NCBI GenBank assembly: GCA_035527715.1
Contig: DATKZY010000054.1
Span: 1-59,142 of the forward strand
Length of the DNA stretch: 59,142 nt
Origin: DSUN01 sp035527715
Lineage (GTDB): Bacteria; Planctomycetota; PUPC01; DSUN01
Direction: 5' to 3'
In this document: piece after piece, positions 16,780 through 25,230 of the stretch
How positions within the stretch are numbered: position 1 is the stretch's first letter
How the letters are laid out: each line of letters begins with the position of its first letter
The notes under the pieces: generated by a model
What the model was told of the DNA's origin: nothing
Seen by the model: only the letters and a program-made list of their open reading frames with translations
The model's database searches: none
Program-made: the position numbers and the translations under genes

Positions 16780-18024
16780 ATGAAGGCATTCCGAATCCTT
16801 GCGGGCATGTCCATCCTTCTGGCTGCCCAGGTGGCCAGCCTCGCCGGGCCGGCGGAGGACTACGTGGATGCCCAGCTCCGCGTGGTGAAGGGCCTGGAGG
16901 AGCAGGTAGAGGGCCTCGCCCGAATCGCCGATGAGGCGGCCCGACGCCTCCTCGCCGGCGGCAAGCTCTATCTCGCGGGCGAGAGGGGAATGGTCCTCGA
17001 GCTCCACGTGCGGGCCGGCGGTCTCTGCTCCACGCACGTGTATCAGCGGGCGAAGACACAGCTCGCCGCGAACGACGTCGTGTTGCTCAGCGACTATGGT
17101 GCGAGGCCCCATTCCGGCAACGCGAGGGTCGAGGAGCTGGAGTTGTCGGAGGAGCTTTGCAGATCGCCCGCCCTCGTTTTCGCTTTCGCCTTCGAGAGAC
17201 ACCCGATGCTCACGCAGTTGCCCCTCAAGGCGGTCCCCCTCAAGCTCTCTTACGACAGCCGCCTCGTGCAGGCGCCATCGGGCGAGCGATTCGTCCCGGC
17301 AGCGACGCCGGCCGTCGCCATCGGCCAGTGGGCGTTCGTGGCCGAGCTGATCGGGGCGTGCCGCCGGCAGGGCAAGCAGCTCGCCGTCTACCTGAGCATT
17401 CACCTCGATGAGGGGCGGAAGCGGTTCGAGCGGACGAAGGGGCTGGTGTTCGAGCCCGACCTCAAGCCCGAGCCGGCGCCGGCCGGCCAATTCGCCAAGG
17501 AGTTCCTCGGCCACGTGCGGAGCGCCCTGGAAGCTGTCCGCAAGGACGAGGCGCCGAAGATTCGCACTGCGGCCGAGTGGCTGCGCAAGGCCAAGGCGGA
17601 GGGCAAGAAGGTCGTGCGCCACCTCTATGGCCACATGCCCCCCGCCGAGGCCGGCCTGCTGGGCGACCCCGCCCAGCTCTTCACCGGCACGGTCACCGGC
17701 CCCGTTGCCGAGAAGGGCGTCGAGTGGATCCGCAGGAACCTCGGCCAGGGCGACGTGTACCTGCTCGTGGGCTACCAGCAGAACGAGGATGCAATGGCCG
17801 AGGCGGCGAACAAGCTGGGCGCCCGCAGCATCTTCCTCACCTCGCTCGCCCCGGGTGCGGAGCAGGCGAAGAACCCGCTGCACCTCTACGTGAACCCCCA
17901 CTGGCCGCTGACCGACGCCTGCCTCGACCTCCCCGGCTACGATGTCAAGGCCTGTCCCCTCTCGGGCATCCTGGGCCTGACGGCCTACTACGCCATCTGC
18001 GCGGAGGCCATCGCCCCCAAGTGA
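16780..18024 (+). CDS. Secreted protein with SIS-like (phosphosugar-binding) features
   Basis: A 414-residue protein with an N-terminal signal peptide (MKAFRILAGMSILLAAQVASLA, cleavage near residue 22). The segments LLAGGKLYLAGERGM (about 55-70), VVLLSDYG and, in the C-terminal half, GDVYLLVGYQQNEDAM followed by GARSIFLTSLAPG read like the two halves of a sugar-isomerase-type (SIS) Rossmann fold. SIS domains bind phosphosugars and are normally cytoplasmic, so an exported version is unusual. No catalytic residues could be assigned and the fold call is tentative. It follows the HD-domain gene by 29 bp. Confidence 0.55.
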   Translation: MKAFRILAGMSILLAAQVASLAGPAEDYVDAQLRVVKGLEEQVEGLARIADEAARRLLAGGKLYLAGERGMVLELHVRAGGLCSTHVYQRAKTQLAANDVVLLSDYGARPHSGNARVEELELSEELCRSPALVFAFAFERHPMLTQLPLKAVPLKLSYDSRLVQAPSGERFVPAATPAVAIGQWAFVAELIGACRRQGKQLAVYLSIHLDEGRKRFERTKGLVFEPDLKPEPAPAGQFAKEFLGHVRSALEAVRKDEAPKIRTAAEWLRKAKAEGKKVVRHLYGHMPPAEAGLLGDPAQLFTGTVTGPVAEKGVEWIRRNLGQGDVYLLVGYQQNEDAMAEAANKLGARSIFLTSLAPGAEQAKNPLHLYVNPHWPLTDACLDLPGYDVKACPLSGILGLTAYYAICAEAIAPK

Positions 18025-18033
18025 TTCCCTCGC

Positions 18034-18063
18034 TTGCGCGGGCCGCGGCGTTTCTGCTAGAAT
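18034..18063 (+). promoter_or_regulatory. Promoter of the NYN gene
   Basis: TTGCGC (18034-18039) and TAGAAT (18058-18063) with an 18-bp spacer; a leader of about 95 nt would precede the ATG at 18165. Confidence 0.45.
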
Positions 18064-18164
18064 ACCCAGCATAGCGTTGTGACGGGGCCGGCCGGGCCCC
18101 CCAATGCCGGCCACTCCGTGAGCGTGGGATGGCTACGCGTACTCCAGGACAGGAAGGGTGTGCT

Positions 18165-18779
18165 ATGAGCATGACGTATCCTGCACAGCGGGTGGGGATT
18201 CTCGTGGATGTCCAGAACATGTTCTATTCGGCCTACGACTGTTTCCGGGGCCGGCTGAACTACAAGAAGCTGCTGGACACGGCCGTGGGGAATCGCCAGA
18301 TGGTCCGCGCCATCGCCTACGCGATGCGCGACGGGAACAACCAGGCGTCCTTCTTCACGATGCTGCGCGAGGTGGGCTTCGAGCTGCGCACGAAGGAGCC
18401 ACGAGTCCGCCCCGACGGCACGCGCAAGGGGGGCTGGGACATCGGGATCGCCGTCGAGGCCCTGATGCTGGCCCCGAAGCTGGACGTGCTGACCCTGGTG
18501 AGCGGCGACGGCGACTTCGTGGAGCTGGTCCACGCCTTGCGGGCGCTGGGCGTGAGAGTCGAGGTCTACGCCTTCGAGCGGAGCGTGGGCCGCGAGCTGC
18601 GCGAGGCGGCCGACCTCTTCACGCCCATCGGCGAGGAGATGATCTTCCGTGAGGCCCGCGCCGAGAGCGACGAGCCGCCGCCCGCCGAGGCCCCGCAGCC
18701 CTCCCGCCGCACCACGGCCCAGCGGCCCAGCAGCTTTGGCGCGGGCATCCTCGACGACGAGGAAGAGGACGCTTCCTGA
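18165..18779 (+). CDS. NYN/LabA-type PIN-like ribonuclease domain protein
   Basis: A 204-residue NYN-domain protein, a PIN-like nuclease fold that usually acts on RNA. Conserved acidic residues are visible: D15 in GILVDVQN, D92 in GGWDIGIAVEAL, and D115 and D117 in LVSGDGDF. The domain covers about 8-165; the last 40 residues are acidic and Pro/Ser-rich and probably disordered. The ATG at 18165 is chosen because AGGAAGG lies about 8 nt upstream; the alternative ATG at 18129 has weaker support. The gene has its own promoter and is followed by a repeat-rich region. Confidence 0.82.
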   Translation: MSMTYPAQRVGILVDVQNMFYSAYDCFRGRLNYKKLLDTAVGNRQMVRAIAYAMRDGNNQASFFTMLREVGFELRTKEPRVRPDGTRKGGWDIGIAVEALMLAPKLDVLTLVSGDGDFVELVHALRALGVRVEVYAFERSVGRELREAADLFTPIGEEMIFREARAESDEPPPAEAPQPSRRTTAQRPSSFGAGILDDEEEDAS

Positions 18780-18991
18780 GGGGCAACCCCTTTGATGGGG
18801 CCAATCGGGTCCCATAGGTCCTAAGGCGGCCTTGGGCCGCAACCAAAGGGGATGATTGGATAGGTGGATGAATGGATGATTGCCTGACATCCATCCACCC
18901 ATCCACCCATCCATTCATCCATTCATCCCCGGCTGACATGCGCGCAGGACGCGCACGAGTCACGACGGAAGAGTCTATAGGTCCCATCGGC
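18780..18991. repeat. Repeat island: GGATGGATGA-type inverted repeats and GGTCCCATAGG motifs
   Basis: Left GGATGAATGGATGAT-like (18851-18880) and right CCATCCACCC / CCATTCATCC tracts (18889-18927) form an imperfect foldback. Outside these lie GGGTCCCATAGGTCC (18806-18820) and TATAGGTCCCATCGG (18975-18989), related direct copies. CCCCTTTG (18786-18793) pairs with CAAAGGGG (18843-18850). No gene is visible. The island separates the convergent NYN and RqcH genes. Confidence 0.55.
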
Positions 18992-20446
18992 CTACAGCGC
19001 AGTCCGCGGCTCCCCCCTGCCCGACAGCAAGCGGTCCAGCCGCTCACGCTCCACGATGACGTGGAGTGTCCTGTTCTGGCTGTAGAGCACCTGGCCGGCC
19101 GCGGCGTCGCGCGGCTTGGTGACGTGTTTGCGGGGGCAGTACACCACGGGCCCCCCGCCTGCGCGGCGCAGCTCGCTGTAGTGCACCGCCAGCGTCGCGG
19201 CGTCGAGCAGGCGCTCCAGCGGCACCGTCTTCCCCCTCGGCACGCGCACCACCACGTGGGAGCCGGTATAGCCCTCCACGTGGAGCCACAGATCGCTGCC
19301 GCGCGCGATGCGAAAGGTCAGCTCGTCGTTCTCGCGGGCGGACCGTGCGACGAGGATGTCCATCCCATCGGCGGACAGGAATCGCAGCGGGCCTTGGGCT
19401 CGGACGGGGCGCTGCTTCGGCCGAGCCGCTCCCACGCGATGGCCAAGGCGCGCCGCCAGGGCCTCCAGTTCGCCCAGCGTTGCCGCCTCCTCTACGGCGA
19501 TCGCACTGGCGTCGAGCGCATCGAGGCGCCGTCTCGCTGCGACCGCTCGCTCCGCCGCCTGGCGCCGCGCGTCCACGAGCTTCTTGTAGCGGCGGAAGTA
19601 GCGCTCCATGTTCTGGCGAGGCGAGAGGCCCGGCTGAAGCGCGATCTCGACCTCTGGCGCGTCGGCCTCGAACAGGTTGGGCAGGCTCACGCTCTCCGCT
19701 CGCGGCGCGATCTGGTTCAGGTGGGCCTTCAACAGCTCGCCACAGAGCCGCAGTTGCTCGGGGGCGAGCCGGCTCACCACGTCGCCCTCCAGGTTGGCGA
19801 CGAGGCGCTCGGCCTTCTTGCGCGCGGCCCGAATGTGCGCCGCCAGGCTTGCTCGGAGCGTGCGAGTCCGCTCCGCCGCTTCGGCCGCGGCGTAGTGCTC
19901 CTCGATGGCCTCGCCTGGTGACCCAGCATCGGCGAACCGGTCCGAGCCGCTCGGCGCCCCGCCCGGCCGGCCCGCGGGCGGCGCGTAGGGCGAGCCGGGC
20001 GACAGGTCCCGCTCGCCCTTCCCGACAGGCCGCAGGGCCGCCACGATCCGACCCGCCGGCCCCACGTGGTACAGGTTGCTCGTCCGCCCCGTCAGCTCCG
20101 CGACGAGTCGGCCCGCGGGCGTCTCCACGCTGCCAAACACCAGCTCCACCACCCGGTCGGCGCCCAGGACGTTGATCTCGCGCAGCCACCCGCCCCGCAG
20201 CCCCTGGCGCACCGACCGCGCGAACGGCGGCACGTCTCCCGTCCCCGGCGGCCGCTCGGCCGTCAGGTGAAGGCGCGCGAACTGCGGGTTCGTCGCAATC
20301 AGCAGGTGCTGCTTCGCGCGATGGGCGTGGAAGGTGAGGATCAGGCTGGACGGGCCGCTTTGTGTCGCGTTGTCGAGCCGTCCGCCGACGACTCGCGGCC
20401 GAAGTTCCTCGACGACTCGCTGGATTTCCGCAAGGGAGAGGGACAT
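18992..20446 (-). CDS. rqcH: RqcH/NFACT-family ribosome quality control protein
   Basis: A 484-residue protein of the NFACT (FbpA/Rqc2/RqcH) family. An N-terminal NFACT-N domain (about 1-170) is followed by a helical coiled-coil region (about 190-350, including YFRRYKKLVDARRQ) and a C-terminal NFACT-R (DUF814) domain with WLHVEGYTGSHVVVRVPRGK. Bacterial RqcH binds obstructed 50S-peptidyl-tRNA complexes and adds C-terminal alanine tails that mark stalled nascent chains for degradation. It is somewhat shorter than the roughly 570-residue Firmicutes protein. The ATG lies 10 bp after the DUF192 gene stop, so they share a transcript. Confidence 0.85.
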   Translation of the reverse strand: MSLSLAEIQRVVEELRPRVVGGRLDNATQSGPSSLILTFHAHRAKQHLLIATNPQFARLHLTAERPPGTGDVPPFARSVRQGLRGGWLREINVLGADRVVELVFGSVETPAGRLVAELTGRTSNLYHVGPAGRIVAALRPVGKGERDLSPGSPYAPPAGRPGGAPSGSDRFADAGSPGEAIEEHYAAAEAAERTRTLRASLAAHIRAARKKAERLVANLEGDVVSRLAPEQLRLCGELLKAHLNQIAPRAESVSLPNLFEADAPEVEIALQPGLSPRQNMERYFRRYKKLVDARRQAAERAVAARRRLDALDASAIAVEEAATLGELEALAARLGHRVGAARPKQRPVRAQGPLRFLSADGMDILVARSARENDELTFRIARGSDLWLHVEGYTGSHVVVRVPRGKTVPLERLLDAATLAVHYSELRRAGGGPVVYCPRKHVTKPRDAAAGQVLYSQNRTLHVIVERERLDRLLSGRGEPRTAL

Positions 20447-20456
20447 GGCGTGCGGG

Positions 20457-20975
20457 CTACTTCTCTTCGCCCTTCTCGGCGCCTTTCTCTTTGGCCTCGT
20501 CGGCGCGGAGGATCTGGAGCATGTCGCCCTTCTCGAGCCGCTTCGCCGCCACGGTGCCGGGGGGCAGTTCGAGCGTGCTGCGCGCCTTCCGGCACGAGCT
20601 GTTGAGCGTGCCGGGTTTCACGTGCGTATCAATCCCCACCACGCAGTTCTCGCGGTCGAGGAACACGACATCGAGGGCAAACTTCATGCCGACCATGTGG
20701 ATGGCGAAGCAGGGGGTGAGCAGCATCCCCTCGCCCGGCTGGATGCTGGAGCGGCCCAGGAAGCCTTTCCTGCGCTTCTCCCAGGTGTCGGCCACCACCA
20801 GATGGGAGGCCACCACGTTGCCCTTCGTCAGGTTGCGGCAGATCATCGGCGGGTCCTGCTTGTTGCTGGGGTCATTGGCGGCGGACGGCTCCCGCGCCTT
20901 CTCGCCTGCCGCGGACACCACGGCCAGCATGGCGGCCAGAAGGCCCTGCGTCAGACGTGTCCCTGGCACCACCAT
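20457..20975 (-). CDS. Secreted DUF192 protein
   Basis: A 172-residue protein with a signal peptide (MVVPGTRLTQGLLAAMLAVVSA) and a DUF192 domain over the rest. Typical DUF192 features are WEKRRKGFLGR, GMLLTPCFAIHMVGMKFALDVVFLD and LELPPGTV. The family is widespread and small; its biochemical role is not established. The ATG at 20975 was chosen over an in-frame upstream extension because it has AAGGAGC about 6 nt upstream and opens with a signal peptide, and the promoter at 21016-21043 would start inside the longer frame. The Glu/Lys-rich tail ends 10 bp before rqcH. Confidence 0.82.
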   Translation of the reverse strand: MVVPGTRLTQGLLAAMLAVVSAAGEKAREPSAANDPSNKQDPPMICRNLTKGNVVASHLVVADTWEKRRKGFLGRSSIQPGEGMLLTPCFAIHMVGMKFALDVVFLDRENCVVGIDTHVKPGTLNSSCRKARSTLELPPGTVAAKRLEKGDMLQILRADEAKEKGAEKGEEK

Positions 20976-21015
20976 GTTCGCTCCTTCATCGAGACGCCGC
21001 CGCCTCGTTGCCTGT

Positions 21016-21043
21016 ATTGTAGCAGGCGCCGTGCGACTTTCAA
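21016..21043 (-). promoter_or_regulatory. Promoter of the DUF192-rqcH operon
   Basis: On the minus strand, TTGAAA (21043-21038) and TACAAT (21021-21016), spacer 16 bp, about 40 bp before the DUF192 ATG. Confidence 0.55.
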
Positions 21044-21125
21044 ACGCGGCGCTCGCCGCAAACGCCGGGCCGTCTGCGCCAACCGCGGCCCCGGCAACAA
21101 ACGCCCCGGCGCACCGCACACCCCC

Positions 21126-21370
21126 GACATTCTCACATTCTACAGAATGTTGGAATATCAGTTGGAGGCCGCCACACCTCAGCCCGGCAAGGCGCCAGGG
21201 AGGCACTCGGGTGCGCCGCGGGGACAATCGTGACATTCTCACATTCTACAGAATGTTGGAATGTCCGCTCGAGGCCGCCTCCGCTCAGACGAGCTAGGCG
21301 GCAGGGGCAGTTCCGGGGCGCCGTGCCGGCAGCAGCGACATTCTAACATTCTGTAGAATGTTGGAACATC
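21126..21370. repeat. Three-unit array of 34-bp palindromes at about 105-bp period
   Basis: Imperfect palindromes begin at 21126, 21232 and 21337. Each has the core ACATTCT-NN-AGAATGT flanked by GACATTCT on the left and TGGAA..TC on the right; 13 or 14 of 16 arm positions pair. Spacers between units 1-2 and 2-3 are themselves related (GAGGCCGCC, CTCAG, AGGCG, AGGG in the same order). The tail RAATGYTGGAAT also occurs at 2382-2394. This is not a CRISPR. Confidence 0.7.
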
Positions 21371-21462
21371 GCTCCGGCGTCCGTTCGCCCAAGGCAGACC
21401 CGTCGCCGCCACCGACGCCGGCGGCGTCATCGCGTGGCTCATTCGGCGCAGCCGACACCGCC

Positions 21463-21491
21463 TTGACTCCGTCCGGTCGGCGCGCTAGAGT
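21463..21491 (+). promoter_or_regulatory. Promoter of the sulfatase operon
   Basis: TTGACT (21463-21468) and TAGAGT (21486-21491), spacer 17 bp, about 45 bp before the ATG. Confidence 0.5.
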
Positions 21492-21535
21492 CGCCGCCAG
21501 TCCAGCCTGCGAGAATGAGTGGAAAGGGGTCCGAC

Positions 21536-22996
21536 ATGGAGCGACGAGCCTTCTTCGAACGCCTGGGCTCGACGGCGGCGGCCGTCGCCCTCGCCGACGC
21601 GTTGCGAGCAGCGGAGAGCGCACCATCCGCCAGGCCCAACATCGTCTTCGCCATCGCCGACGACTGGTCGTGGCCCCACGCCGGCGCCTATGGCGACAAG
21701 GTGGTCAAGACGCCGGCCTTCGACCGCATCGCGTCCAAGGGCGTGCTCTTCGAGCGGGCCTACGTCGCCGCCGCCTCCTGCACCCCGTCCCGCGGCGCCA
21801 TCCTCACGGGCCAGTGGCCCCACCGCCTCGAGGCCGGCGGCAACCTCTGGAGCCATCTCGACCGGAAGTTCGCCTGCTACCCCGACCTCCTCGAGGCCGC
21901 CGGCTACCGCGTCGGCTGCACGCGCAAGGGCTGGGGGCCAGGGAGCACCGAGGGCACGGGCCGCACCCGCAACCCCGCCGGCCCCAACTTCAGGAGCTTC
22001 GGCGAATTCCTCAAGGGCCAGCCGAAGGACAAGCCCTTCTGCTACTGGTTCGGCAGCCACGAGCCCCACCGCGGCTACAAGCTCGGGTCGGGCAAGGCAT
22101 CGGGGATGAATCTCGACGCCATCGCCGTCCCGCCCTTCCTGCCCGACGACCCAGCCGTCCGCTCCGACATCGCCGACTACTACGTTGAAGTCCAGATGTT
22201 CGACGGCCAGGTCGGCGAGATCCTGAAGGCCCTCGACGACGCCGGCCTTGCCGAAAACACCATCGTCGTGATGACGAGCGACAACGGCATGCCGTTCCCC
22301 CGCGCGAAGGCCAACTGCTACGAGTTCAGCACCCACATGCCCCTGGCCATCCGCTGGCCGGCGCGCGTCAAGGGCGGCCGCAAGGTCGAGGAGTTCGTGA
22401 GTTTCACCGATTTCGCGCCAACCTTCCTCGAGGCCGCTGGCCTCAAGCCCCTGCCCGAGATGACCGGCCGCAGCATGCTGCACCTGCTCACGGGCGATGC
22501 CCCGCCCGCCGACGCGCCGAAACGCGACCACGTGTTCGTCGAGCGCGAGCGCCACGCCGCCTGCCGAGCCGGCAACGCCAGCTACCCCATGCGCGCCATC
22601 CGCACGGCGGAGTTCCTCTACCTCCGCAACCTTGCGCCCGACCGCTGGCCCGCCGGCGACCCGCCCGGCTACGGCGACATTGATGGCGGGCCGTCCAAGA
22701 GCTATCTCCTCGAGCACAAGGACGACCCGAAGGTCGCCCGCCTCTTCGCCCTGGCGTGCGCCAAGCGCCCCGCCGAGGAGCTGTACGACCTCAAGAAGGA
22801 CCCTGCCGAGTTGGACAACGTGGCTGACCGCCCCGAGTACGCGGAGGCGAAGAAGCGCCTCCGTACCCAGCTCGACCAGTGGATGGCCGCCACCGCCGAC
22901 CCCCGAGCCAAGGGCGGTGGGGCCGAATTCGACTCCTACCCCTACGTCGGCGGCCGCCCGCCCCAACCGAAGGGGAAGGGAAAGGAGAAGCAATGA
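21536..22996 (+). CDS. Exported formylglycine sulfatase
   Basis: A 486-residue type I sulfatase. The N-terminus (ERRAFFERLGSTAAAVALADAL) resembles a Tat-type export signal. RPNIVFAIADDWSW (about 33-46) supplies metal ligands, and CTPSR at 82-86 is the formylglycine site, where Cys is oxidised to the catalytic residue. MTSDNG near 250 is the second metal-binding segment. Sulfatases of this group remove sulfate from glycans; the substrate is unknown. ATG 21536 is preferred over 21515 because AAAGGGG precedes it. The stop overlaps the next gene (ATGA), and an oxidoreductase and a TIM-barrel isomerase follow, suggesting a sulfated-sugar catabolic operon. Confidence 0.9.
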   Translation: MERRAFFERLGSTAAAVALADALRAAESAPSARPNIVFAIADDWSWPHAGAYGDKVVKTPAFDRIASKGVLFERAYVAAASCTPSRGAILTGQWPHRLEAGGNLWSHLDRKFACYPDLLEAAGYRVGCTRKGWGPGSTEGTGRTRNPAGPNFRSFGEFLKGQPKDKPFCYWFGSHEPHRGYKLGSGKASGMNLDAIAVPPFLPDDPAVRSDIADYYVEVQMFDGQVGEILKALDDAGLAENTIVVMTSDNGMPFPRAKANCYEFSTHMPLAIRWPARVKGGRKVEEFVSFTDFAPTFLEAAGLKPLPEMTGRSMLHLLTGDAPPADAPKRDHVFVERERHAACRAGNASYPMRAIRTAEFLYLRNLAPDRWPAGDPPGYGDIDGGPSKSYLLEHKDDPKVARLFALACAKRPAEELYDLKKDPAELDNVADRPEYAEAKKRLRTQLDQWMAATADPRAKGGGAEFDSYPYVGGRPPQPKGKGKEKQ

Positions 22997-24342
22997 ATGA
23001 CAGGGGAACGAGTCGTCGCACCTTCCTCGGCCATGCCGCCTCCGGCGCCGCGTTCCTCGCCGTCGTCCGCCACGTGGTCGGCGGCGAGCCCCGCAAGCTC
23101 GCGCCCAGCGACAAGCTGAACGTCGCCGGCATCGGCGTCGGCGGAATGGGCGGCTCCAACATCAACGCCCTCAGGGACGAGAACATCGTGGCCCTCTGCG
23201 ACGTACACCTCAAACACGCCGCAGGCACGCTCGGCCGCTACCCCAACGCCAAGACCTACACCGACTACCGCAAGATGCTCGACGCGCAACAGGAGATTGA
23301 CGCCGTGGTCGTCGGCACCCCCGACCACACCCACGCCGTCATCACCATGGCCGCCATCAAGGCAGGCAAACACGTCTACACCCAGAAGCCCCTCACCCAC
23401 GACGTCCACGAGTCCCGCGCCCTGGCCCTCGCCGCCCGCGAGGCCAAGGTGGCGACCGTCATGGGCATCCAGGGCCACTCGGGCGAAGGCGCCCGCCTCA
23501 TCTGCGAGTGGATCGCCGACGGCGCCATCGGCGAGGTGCGCGAGGTGGATGCCTGGTGCAGCCTCTCCTACTACCCCTGGGGCCACGCGGGCTGGAGCAC
23601 GAAATGGCCCAGCCGCCCCACCGATACCATGCCCGTGCCCGAGGGGCTCGACTGGGACCTCTGGATCGGCCCCGCCCCCATGCGCCCCTACCATCGCGCC
23701 TATCATCCGACCACCTGGCGTGCCTGGTGGGACTTCGGTTGCGGGATGATGGGCGACCGCGGCGCGCACACCCTCGACCCCGTCTACCGCGCCCTCAAGC
23801 TCACCGCGCCGACCAGCGTGGACGCGTCCTCGACCGGCCTGAACCCCCACACCCATCCCGTCGCGTCCATCGTCACCTACCAGTTCCCCGCGCGCGAGAA
23901 GCTCCCGCCCGTGAAGCTCACGTGGTACGACGGGTTGCGTGCCCCACGGCCCGAGGAACTCGAGCAGGGCCGCGTGATGGGCAACCCCGAGGGCGGCGCG
24001 CTCCTCAAGGGCACCAAGGGCAAGCTCATGGCCGGCGTCTACGGCGAAAGCCCACGCCTCATCCCCGAGACTCTCATGAAGGACTACAAGCGCCCCGCGA
24101 AGACCATCCACCGCGTCCAGGGAAGCCACGAGCAGGACTGGGCTCGCCACGCCAAGGCCGGCACCCAGCCGAGCGCCAGCTTTGCCTACTCGGGCCCGCT
24201 CATCGAGATGTGCCTGCTGGGCAACGTCGCCCGTAAGCTCGACACCCGCATCGAGTGGGACGCCGCGGCCCTCAAGGTCACCAACGCCCCCGAGGCGGAG
24301 AAGCTGATTCGCACCCCCTACCGCGAGGGGTGGAGCCTGTAA
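22993..24342 (+). CDS. Tat-exported Gfo/Idh/MocA-family oxidoreductase
   Basis: A 449-residue NAD(P)-dependent oxidoreductase. The N-terminus has a twin-arginine signal (TSRRTFLGHAASGAAFLAVV, R8-R9), so export is expected. The Rossmann nucleotide-binding loop is GIGVGGMGG (47-55), and the family EKP motif is QKP in YTQKPLTHDV. The C-terminal domain contains WRAWWDFGCGMMGDRGAHTLD. Exported members are common in Planctomycetota and related groups, where they accompany sulfatases and glycosidases. It starts inside the sulfatase stop, with AAAGGAG upstream, and is followed after 21 bp by an isomerase gene. Substrate unknown, probably a sugar. Confidence 0.9.
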   Translation: MNDRGTSRRTFLGHAASGAAFLAVVRHVVGGEPRKLAPSDKLNVAGIGVGGMGGSNINALRDENIVALCDVHLKHAAGTLGRYPNAKTYTDYRKMLDAQQEIDAVVVGTPDHTHAVITMAAIKAGKHVYTQKPLTHDVHESRALALAAREAKVATVMGIQGHSGEGARLICEWIADGAIGEVREVDAWCSLSYYPWGHAGWSTKWPSRPTDTMPVPEGLDWDLWIGPAPMRPYHRAYHPTTWRAWWDFGCGMMGDRGAHTLDPVYRALKLTAPTSVDASSTGLNPHTHPVASIVTYQFPAREKLPPVKLTWYDGLRAPRPEELEQGRVMGNPEGGALLKGTKGKLMAGVYGESPRLIPETLMKDYKRPAKTIHRVQGSHEQDWARHAKAGTQPSASFAYSGPLIEMCLLGNVARKLDTRIEWDAAALKVTNAPEAEKLIRTPYREGWSL

Positions 24343-24363
24343 CGCCAGAAGCAGGAGCAGCCA

Positions 24364-25179
24364 ATGGCCGGCACCGTCGTCGCCACCCAGCTCTACGGCT
24401 GGACGCAGCCCGAGAACTTCCCGAACCGCCCGCCGCTTATCGAGCGGATTGACGAGGCGTTCGCCGCCATCAAGCGCGCGGGGATTGACAACGTGGAGGG
24501 CGACACGGCGTCGGCGGGCGACCCGCGCTTCGTCGCCGCCCTGGAGCGGCACAAGCTCGGCCTCCCCGCCTCCTACAGCGGCGGGGCGTTCCACGTCGAG
24601 GCCGAAGCCCCCAAGTCCATCGCCGCAATGGTCGCCAACGCCAAGGTGGCGAAGGTGCTGGGCGTCCGCGTCGTCAACTGCAACCCCGCCGGGAAGCCCG
24701 GCGGCGCCGAGAAGACCGATGAGGAGCTGACCGTCCAGGCGAAATGGCTCGACGCGTGCGGCGCCGAGCTGCGAGCACTCGGCATCCGCTTCGCACTCCA
24801 CAACCACTCGCCCGAGATGCGCTCGGGGGCTCGCGAAGTCCACTCCTGGATGCGCGGCACGAAGCCCGGGAACGTCTGGTTCAACGCCGACGTCGAGTGG
24901 ATTCGCCACGGCGGCGGCGACCCCGTGGCGATGCTCGAGGCCTACGGCGACCGCACCGCGTCGCTCCACGTCCGCGACGCGGTCGGCACCACCTGGGCTC
25001 AGGCCCTCGGCGAGGGCGACATTGATTTCCCCGCCATCGCCGCCGTCGTGAAGCGCAAGGGCTTCGCCGGCCCCATCTCCATCGAGCACGCCACCATGGC
25101 GGGCACGAAGATCACCCGCAGCTTCGAGGAGAATCATCGGATCAGCCGAGACTTTATCCGCCGCGTCTTTGGCGTGTGA
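24364..25179 (+). CDS. Sugar phosphate isomerase/epimerase-like TIM barrel
   Basis: A 271-residue protein of the xylose-isomerase-like TIM-barrel superfamily (AP endonuclease family 2 fold). Typical metal-ligand segments are visible: E47 in GIDNVEGD, H143 in FALHNHSPEM, and D/E residues in FNADVEWIRHGGGDP, ASLHVRD and GPISIEH. No signal peptide. GCAGGAGC precedes the ATG. It ends the sulfatase-oxidoreductase-isomerase operon. Members often process the keto-sugars produced by Gfo/Idh/MocA enzymes, which fits the neighbour, though the partner oxidoreductase is predicted to be exported and this protein cytoplasmic. Confidence 0.85.
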   Translation: MAGTVVATQLYGWTQPENFPNRPPLIERIDEAFAAIKRAGIDNVEGDTASAGDPRFVAALERHKLGLPASYSGGAFHVEAEAPKSIAAMVANAKVAKVLGVRVVNCNPAGKPGGAEKTDEELTVQAKWLDACGAELRALGIRFALHNHSPEMRSGAREVHSWMRGTKPGNVWFNADVEWIRHGGGDPVAMLEAYGDRTASLHVRDAVGTTWAQALGEGDIDFPAIAAVVKRKGFAGPISIEHATMAGTKITRSFEENHRISRDFIRRVFGV

Positions 25180-25187
25180 GCACAGGC

Positions 25188-25230
25188 TGTGGGCGGGGCC
25201 TCTGTGCCCCGCGTGGATTCGAGGACGAGG
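25188..25230. repeat. Palindromic element at the methyltransferase 5' end
   Basis: GCGGGGC (25193-25199) pairs with GCCCCGC (25206-25212). With its flanks this is a near-identical inverted copy of the element at 154-179. It is followed by GAGGACGAGGACGA, also found in the foldback at 12679-12850. Confidence 0.65.

Noticed and set aside
21126..21370. Possible CRISPR array
   Set aside because: There are only three units, the repeats are imperfect palindromes, the spacers are 70 nt and related to each other, and no cas gene is present.
22942..25137. A 731-codon antisense frame across the oxidoreductase and isomerase genes
   Set aside because: It spans two well-supported sense genes and shows no domain or ribosome site.
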